Shown: piece by piece, positions 57,001 to 64,000 of the stretch
Layout of the letters: every line of letters begins with the position of its first letter
Numbering within the stretch: position 1 is the stretch's first letter
Source of the DNA: Edaphochlamys debaryana
Lineage: Eukaryota; Chlorophyta; Chlorophyceae; Chlamydomonadales
DNA: 64,000 bases
NCBI GenBank assembly: GCA_016858145.1
Contig: JAEHOE010000009.1
Location: 1,488,001 to 1,552,000, forward strand
Direction: 5' to 3'
The notes under the pieces: model-generated
The model's input: only the letters and a program-made list of their open reading frames with translations
The model's database searches: none
What the model was told of the DNA's origin: nothing
Translations under genes and position numbers: made by a program

Positions 57001-60000
57001 TCCTGGCGCCCGCAACCGTCAAGCAGCGCTGCCGCTGTCTCGGTTTCGGATGTGTCCAAGCGGCCCGGTGTGCGCAAGATGCTGTTTGTGGGTTCTGAAG
57101 AGCCGGGGCCTCAGGCCAAGGGCAAGGCGACGGAGCCGACGCAGCCCGTGCCGCCGCCGACGGGGCCCGGCCCGGCAGCTCAGCTGCCGCCACAGGCACA
57201 GCCAGCCCCGGTGCCGGGAGCTCAGGCCGACTCGCCGCCGCCAGTGGCGGCGGCGGCGGCCCGGCTGCAGCCGCCTTGTGAGGGCGCGCCCACCGGCACC
57301 ATCCCTTTCCCCGCCGCCGTTCCTGCGGCCGATCCCATGGCCCATCCCGTCCTAGCCGCTGCTCGAGCTGACGCTGCGGGTCCCAAGTCCCGGTCACAGC
57401 GCGGCGGCTTCCGGCGCCGTGACTTGGAAGACGAGGACGAGGAGTGGCGGGAGGACGGCGAGGATGCAGAGGTGCCTCCTGACGACGACGAGATAGAGGA
57501 GTCCCCGCGCCGGGGCGCTCGTACCGGCAGGCGCGGCGCGGGACGCCCGCTCCTGCGCAGCCGCAGCCGCGGCGGCGGTGTGCCTCAAGCGCCCTTTGCT
57601 GCGGCCGCCATAGCGCCCAGCCGGCTTGGCGAAAGCAGCAAGGAGACGTCCCCGAGGCCTCCGGAAGTTGGCCCAGCAAGCCCAGGGTCCGGGCCTGCGA
57701 TGCCGTGTGCGGCAGTTGCTCTTTCTGGTCCTGGATTTGGGTCTGGATCTGGATCTGGATCTGGATCTGCGGCGGCACAGCTGGTGCAGCCGATGGTCGT
57801 GCCGTACGAGATCATCTTCAACTTCACGCCCATGTCGTACCGGCCTTGCCACCGGGGCGGCAACCACAAGCTGACGCTATGGATGAACCGCCGCCAGCGC
57901 CCGCCATCTCGGCAGCGCAAAGTCCTGGTGGTTGACTTTCGGCGATGCAACGGCTGCGGTGTACGGCGCGCCAACCGCTGGGTCATTACTAAGGGCGGCA
58001 TCTCTGGGAACGACGGCATCCACTGCTTCGATTGCGCCCAAGTCGCCGGGCCCAGGGCGTCTGCAGGCGTGGCGGCGGCTGCCGGCAACGGGGGAGGCGG
58101 AGGCGGAGGCGGAGGCGGAGGCGGAGGCGGAGGCGGAGGCGGAGGCGGAGGCGGAGGCGGAGGCGGGGCACTGCTTGGCACCATCTTGCAGCCACCCCTA
58201 AGCGGTGGCAATGGCGGCGGCGGCGGCGGGGCCGACGACGTTGCGGCGGCGGCGGCGGCAGCGGCATCCGAGGACTCTTGGATGGACCTGGCGAGGGTCT
58301 GGGAGCAGGAGGATAGTGACGTGCAGGCCCAGGCCCAGGCCCAGGCCCAAGCGCAGCAGCTGCAAGCGGCGATGGGCCCCGGCTTCGGGTCCCGAAACCC
58401 CGACGCACCCGGGGGTTTCCCGTACGGAAGCCACCCGGGCCTGGCTCTGTCGGGCCTGAATGGGCCCGTAGGTGCGGTGCACCCAGGCTTTGGCCCGCAC
58501 CCACTACAGGTCCAGATGGGCCCAGGCGGGCCTAGCCCGCTGGACCTGCCACGGCTTTCCGTACCACTGCGGCAGTACTGCCAGGGCTTCTCGGATAGCA
58601 TCATGTGCGGTCCCTCGCCGTACGACGCTTCGCCTTCCGTCGGCGGCGGCGGCGGTTCGGTTTCGGTGGGCGCCAGCCCGTCCTCCGGCAACGGCAGTTG
58701 GCCGCGGGGCGGTAGCATGGCGGCTGGCGGCGGAGCCGAGAGCCCGAGGGCAGGGGATCACAGCGGCTGGGCTTCAGGTGCAGCGGTCCTGCCGTTCGGG
58801 ATCAGCCCCCGTAGCGCCGCTGTCTGGGCGGCCGCCCACAGCCGCTTGGGCCCCGGCCGCCCTGTCGGGGCCGACGTCGGCGGCGGCAGCCCCCGCAGCC
58901 ACCTGACCGCTCTCCGCCGCATTGCCGTACAGCAGTTGGTCGCGCCGCCGCTGGCGACGCAAGAGTCAGCTGCGGTGATGGCGCGTGCGGCGGCGACGGC
59001 GGCGGCCGTGCCGGACTTTGCCCACGCCCGCGCCAAGCTGAGCATCGCGCTCGACCCTGTCATAGAGGAAGCGATGGCGGGAGAGGGCGGCGGCGAGGGC
59101 GAGGGCGGTGCGAGACAAGCAGGTGAGCGGCTCTGCGGAACGGGCGCGTGGGAACGCGATGTGGGGCAAGCTGAGGGTCATGATGTGGCTCGAGCAAAGT
59201 TGAGCGTTGACCGTTCCATGTGCAGGTCAAAGGGAAGCGGCCGAGGATGCCACCCCAGCTGCTGCCGGGCCGGCCGAGGCGGCTGTCGGCGACAAGCGCA
59301 CGTGCAACGACGCAAAGTCAGATCTGGAGCGATGGCTCCAGCGCCGCGAGCAGCAGCGACAGCGGTTGGACCTGCTCCGACAGCAACAGCAGCATGTACG
59401 GCAGCAGGGCGTACGGCAGCTCCTTGGTTTGCCGCTGCTGCTCGGCCGGCGGCCCGCCCTCGCGTCGGATCCGGGCCTGAGCCTGGCGGCGCCGCCGCCA
59501 CAGCCTCCCCATTGGGCAGGCAGGCGCCCAAGCACCGGCGTCCTTGCGCCGCCGTCGACGTCCGGCTTGGCGGCCGCTGCTGACGTCAGCACCGGCCACG
59601 AAAGCGCCCTGTCGTACCATGACTCAGACTCGCCGCCGTACGTGCAGTCGGACGGGCCCCGTCGCGCCGACAGTGCTGCCGATACCGCTCCCGGCACGGC
59701 GAAACCACTCACCGGCGCTCCCGCCCCAGCCTCACCAATGACGATGCTCCGACCGGCCGGGGGGCCAGGACGGGACCCGGCTGCTGCGCCCCCGGCGGAG
59801 GCGCCGGGAGCGGCCGGCTGTAGGGCTGCCGGACCAGTCCGCGACCCGCTGGCTGGCGGGCAAACCGGGGCGGTAGCAATGGGCACCAATGGAGCGCAGC
59901 CTAGTGACCTCGGCAACGCGCACAGCCCTGGAGGCCCCAGCCCCGGAGGCCCCAGCCCTGGCTTCTCGCCTTCCGCGGGCAGAGGGCAGGGCGGAATGGC

Positions 60001-63000
60001 GGGGTACCTCTCGCCCGCCGATGCATCTACAGTGGACGTTTGGACGAGCGAGCTTGGAGCCCGGGTGGCGGCTGCGTGCCAGGTGCGGTGGCTGCATTGC
60101 GGCTTATAAGTCACGGTCGTCGCGATCGCGCTGGCTGGGGGTTGGTGGATGGCTGGGGCACTCGGCGCCGTTGCTCTGTCGGTGCAGTGCTGCGTGCTGC
60201 GCTGCCCAGTCATCGACCGGGGGCGTGGCGTGCACACGCACGGGGATTCCGAACAAGCGCAGCCCTCTGATCACCATGCCTTTGCCATCTCGCTTGCCGC
60301 AGGCTTGGGCGGCGGCCAGGGCCGCACCAGCGCTCAAGGCGAGGGCTCCTCCATCCGCGCCCGAGGCTGCGGAGGCGGCGGCGCCCAAGGCAGGCTCCGT
60401 GGACACGCCTTCTGTCGATCCTCCCGTGTCAGCCGCACCGCCAACGGTGCCCCGTGCTCCGGGCGAGATTGCCCAGGACGGCATCCCTCCGCGGTCGGCA
60501 GCTGACGCACACGCAGTCGGGCGACGAGATAGCCGGGGAGACGAAGCGGTTCTTGGCACCGGCCTGGCCACACCGGTGCGCTCGCAGTCACGAGCCCTGC
60601 AACTCCCAACCAACCCTAGCATGGCCCTTGCGCCGAGTTCATTTTTCTCACGCGCCCTCGTGCCCCGCCATGCTGTGCCATGCCCCCGTGTGCACGTCGC
60701 CGTGCCATGGGGAAGCAAGCAAGCAACCGTGCTACACCCCACCCCGCGCTCCTGTCCGCAGGTCCAGACGGAGGCGCTCCTGGCTGACGTGGCACGGCTG
60801 CAGGACTTCGTGCACAGCTGGCTGCAGGTGCGCAAGGGATGTGCTTACGTGGGCTGTCCGTGCTTGACCTCAACTGCCCGCCACCCAGCAACCGCAGCAA
60901 CCGCGTGCCTCTACCGTATTCCATAGCTAACGCCCAACAGAGTACAAATCCCAGTCCGCTCTTACAAGCGTGCGGAACTCGTAGGTCCGCACCCCGTCAC
61001 GCCCAGCGAGCCCGCCTCCGCCCCGCCCTGCCCCTCAGGCCAACGCGTGCCGCTGCCCCCTGTCGCTGCTGCTGGGCCCCCCCGCCGTCGCCATGGGCCT
61101 CGACCGGGAGGGGCTGCCGATGGCCCTGGACCCACAGCAACAGGTGCGCCCGGGAAAGATGGAAGCGAGCAGCTCGGGCTCCTCAGGGAAGATGCAAGAA
61201 GTTGGGGGTCAGGGGTGTGCTGGGACGGGAGTAGGCCTCGAGCCGGGGCTGCGAAATGTTGGGATGCTGCGAGACTGCAGAGGAGGCAGGGGGGCAGGTG
61301 CGAGACTCACTGCAAGGCAGCGGGCGGCGGCGAGCAGCCATGGGGTTACGCGCCTGAGCGCCCTTCGCGGAGGGGCCCGGTGTGAGCTGCGTGCGTCGTT
61401 GGGTCCGGCAGCCTGCGCTCATGCTGCATGTCGCCTTGACCTTGACCCATTCCCACAGGCCAACTGGGCCCGCGGCCGCGCCAGCATCTGTGCGAATTGG
61501 GCCAACGTCGCGGACGCAGCGCTCTCCGGCACGGAGGCCCGTGCCGCTGCGGAGGGGCCCGGAGGGCAGGCGGCGGCTCGGTCCGCAGCGGCCGGGGAGG
61601 CGGGCCCCGCGGGGAGCGGCCCCGAGGCGGCGGAGGCGGTGGCTCGAACAGAGGCAGCGGGGGTTGCAGCGGAGCTTGCCGCTGCTGCCGCCGCCGCTCC
61701 TGCCGCCGGGCTGGAGGACGCTTCCGCCGATGACGAGGCCGGGGCCGGGGCCGGAGGGGCTTGGGCCAATGGTCTCGGGGAGAAATCGACCGAGGGCCCA
61801 CCGTCAACTTGGCGAGCTGATAGAAGTGGCAACGCAGCCGCCGCCGACGCACCTGCCAGAGTCATGCCGCCGGGACCGGCTCGGGTGGACCGTGGGGAGG
61901 TCGAGCGCCGTCCCAGTAATGGGGCGGCTGCAGGCCGTAGCCTGGTCACGCCCGCAGCCCTGGATCGGTTCCGTATGGTCGCCACAGAACTCGCGGAGCA
62001 ACTAGCGTCGGACTTGACGTCAGCAGCGAAAGCTGAAGCAGTAGCCTCTCGGCGCGAACCCACGATGGCGGCAGCGGCGGCAGCGCAGGAGGCCGGGTCT
62101 GCCAGCGGAGGTCCTCCCCGCCCTGAGCGGGTGCAGCCGCTGCTGTTCGCCGCCGCAGCGGAGGCGCTCCGCCTGGCACTGCGGGTCGGCGCGGCGGGCG
62201 GTGGCGCGGGCAGCCGCCGCCTAGTCCTGCGCCTCGGCCCGAGCCCGGCCGGCGGCGGCGGCAGGGCCATCGTAGCCGTCCCCGCCTCGCTTGATGCCGG
62301 GGCCGGCAGCCGAGCAGCCAGCGGCGCCCAACACGGCAGGGGCAGCGGCAGCGGCGGGGCAGGGCGGGGTATGGCCCGCCCGTTGGACATGGGCCGTCCA
62401 TCTGACGGCGCCCGGCCATGGCTTGGGCCGCCTGCTCCGCGCCCTGTTCCCTTTGCCGTCGGTGCTGCTGCTAGGCTCGGCGGCGGCCCAGGCAGCGGTG
62501 TACCGGGCGCGGCTTTCGGCTTGAGGCCGGCGGCCGGGGCGGGATCGCGCGGGGGACAGGGACACGAGCTCGCCTGGAACGGGGGCGAGGAGGACGGCTG
62601 GCGGGAACTGGGGATGGCAGACGAGGCGACCGCGCTTGGAGCGCCCTGGTTGGGCCAGGGCAGGAGCGCGCCGGGTCCGCCCGGCGGCGGTGGCTGGCAT
62701 GGGGCCATGACCGGCCTGGGGCCCATGCACCGCGACGTGCGCCCAGCCCCGCCGCCGCTCCGAGGGCCCCTCGCGCCCCACGTGACACGCCCCTCGGGCT
62801 ACCTTCTCTCCATACACGGATCTGGGCCGCTGGGCTCTCTCCCTCAGCCACCGCCGCCAATGGACCCACGCCAACAGCTCCCGCCGCCGCCGGCCTGGCC
62901 CCTGCGAGCCCCCCTGCAACTGGGTCCCCGGGCGCATCCTCAGCAGGCGTGGCAGCTTCCGCCCCAGGCCCAGATGCAGATCCAGATCCAGGCCCAGGGC

Positions 63001-63162
63001 TGCATGGACGATCTGGCAGATCCGGGACAGCACGTCCTCCCGCCGCCGCAGTTGCTGGTCCCACAGCCGCCCATGCCGCCGCCGGAGCTCGTCCCACAGT
63101 TGGCACGTGATGAGGATGCGGAGGCTGAGGTGGCGGGGCTGTACGGGCCGCTGTTCGAGTGA
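54005..63162 (+). CDS. Giant multi-zinc-finger protein (three Cys4 clusters, one GATA-like), putative regulator
   Basis: Eight exons (54,005-56,302; 56,462-56,517; 56,700-59,122; 59,226-60,082; 60,303-60,575; 60,762-60,827; 61,039-61,143; 61,459-63,162) join in phase to 2,593 residues. Three Cys clusters are seen. Cluster 1, residues ~736-773, has CGTCSC ... CHTCC split by intron 1. Cluster 2, ~801-828, is CSSCGVTESAYVRLTAPPYG ... CPPC, i.e. C-x2-C-x19-C-x2-C, close to GATA-type spacing. Cluster 3, ~1202-1233, is CNGCGVRRANRWVITKGGIS ... HCFDC, i.e. C-x2-C-x22-C-x2-C. Before cluster 3 is a conserved-looking segment (VVPYEIIFNFTPMSYRPCHR). A Gln/Arg-rich helix (LERWLQRREQQRQRLDLLRQ) lies in exon 4. 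The rest is Ala/Gly/Pro/Gln low complexity with (GS)n, poly-Gly and (QA)n tracts. The ATG at 54,005 opens the long first exon. DNA binding is an inference from the Cys spacing; no known family is claimed. Confidence 0.78.
57729..57769 (+). repeat. (GGATCT)n repeat encoding Gly-Ser in the zinc-finger gene
   Basis: Four perfect plus flanking imperfect GGATCT units, in frame, encoding GSGSGSGS just before cluster 3. Confidence 0.95.
58091..58167 (+). repeat. (GGAGGC)n repeat encoding poly-Gly in the zinc-finger gene
   Basis: About 12 in-frame units give a run of more than 20 glycines shortly after the third Cys cluster. A (CAGGCC)n Gln-Ala tract follows at about 58,324-58,352. Confidence 0.95.
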
Positions 63163-64000
63163 AGTGTACAGTCCAGCGGTTGACTATAAGCGATTGCCTG
63201 CACAAGGCATATCACACGTCGGATACCTGTCATCGCAGGAGCGAGCGTGTACTGTTGTGTGCTCGAAGGAGTTTTGGGTCCGGCAACAGTTTTTGGCCGG
63301 ATAGCCCGGCCGATCCCCGCAGCGTTGGCAGGGCAGGGCGGTTGACCTTTCACTCAGTTTGCCCTGATGGTCGCCGTTCCAGTTCAGACACTTTCTGCAG
63401 GTTGGGGTCGAGTTTGGCAGGACGTGAGAGAACAATTCAACACGGTCCAGGACAGGACAAGACAGGACAGGACAAGACAGCAAAGGAAAGATAAGACAGG
63501 GCAAGGCCTAGTGTAGGTTCGTGCTCAGACTTGGTGCGCTGTGCTGGGCGCTGCCAATGCATCGCCTCGCCCCTCTGGGGTTCGCGTGCTGCCTGCTTCG
63601 GTGGACTGTGGCTTCCTGGGTGCGGGCTGATTCCTTCGCTTACGTAAGCGGGAGCCATATGTGTACGCGCTCGCGCCATGGCGCTCGATGCGGGGCGGAG
63701 TCAGATGCTTGCTTTGGTTAGGAGGACGCGGAGGCCGTCGCAAGATTGCGCGGATACTGATCTCGTTTGAACGTGCGAATCTTATCTCTTAGTCCTTCCC
63801 TTCTACTTTTATCGGCAGAGTAGTCCGGTTTGGGGATGTCAGGAGCCTTCCACGGCATGCTTGGTTTGCCCGGGTCCAAACGGGACCATGCCATGCGGGT
63901 GCAGGCCCCGAGGGTTTCTTTAAGCATTGCGAGAAGCGTATCGGAATCGGACTTGTGCAGGTGGCAAGGCTGCCAGTAGAGTCAGTTGCATAGTATCGCT
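63163..64000. other. 3' flank of the zinc-finger gene; no further gene recognised
   Basis: It contains a GACAGGACAAGACAGG-type microsatellite (about 63,446-63,500). A minus-strand open stretch up to 63,927 has no family resemblance. No TGTAA signal was found on the plus strand after the stop. Confidence 0.4.

Noticed and set aside
57585..58718. Minus-strand frame with a long poly-Pro run
   Set aside because: Reverse complement of the poly-Gly (GGAGGC)n tract of the zinc-finger gene.
1..64000. CRISPR arrays, tRNA or rRNA genes
   Set aside because: No regularly spaced direct repeats with unique spacers, no cloverleaf with canonical boxes and no rRNA-like stretches were seen; the genome is eukaryotic.

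Overview
The window looks like nuclear DNA of a green alga of the Chlamydomonadales (volvocine / Chlamydomonas-like). The evidence is very high GC, genes cut into many short exons by GT-AG introns, long Gly/Ala/Ser/Pro low-complexity stretches inside coding exons, abundant mini- and microsatellites, and a gene with a SAND-like domain of the VARL (RegA/RLS) type known from volvocine algae. There are no operons, rRNA, tRNA or CRISPR. Gene models below were joined by hand from splice sites, reading phase and protein-family resemblance.

Layout. 1-2.0 kb: exons on the minus strand, including a stretch resembling the PH-like end of a sphingolipid (ceramide / long-chain-base) kinase, but no catalytic motif. 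2.9-6.3 kb: diverged repeat. 6.6-10.0 kb: a 12-exon plus-strand gene of unknown function with one frame break. 10.8-19.1 kb: diverged segmental duplications, including second and third copies of the 2.9-6.3 kb block. 20.6-27.5 kb: plus-strand VARL/SAND-domain gene. 31.9-36.4 kb: minus-strand BRO1-domain gene (BROX-like, ending in a CaaX box); one intron holds a truncated copy of the 5' end of the neighbouring HCP gene. 38.2-41.4 kb: plus-strand hybrid-cluster protein (HCP), complete. 44.9-52.3 kb: minus-strand autophagy gene ATG9 with a very long disordered tail. 54.0-63.2 kb: plus-strand gene for a ~2,590-residue protein with three Cys4 zinc-finger-like clusters.

The genes do not form one pathway. 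ATG9 (autophagosome membrane supply) and the BRO1 protein (ESCRT-linked membrane remodelling) are both membrane-trafficking factors, HCP is a nitrosative-stress / anaerobic metalloenzyme, and the VARL and zinc-finger proteins are probable regulators. BRO1 and HCP are divergent around a 1.8 kb spacer with a ~210 bp CCTT tract. ATG9 and the zinc-finger gene are divergent around a 1.7 kb spacer.

The most notable points are the VARL gene with its low-GC introns and possible internal promoter, the HCP promoter-plus-first-exon copy sitting antisense in a BRO1 intron, the separate CaaX exon of BRO1, and the multi-zinc-finger giant protein.
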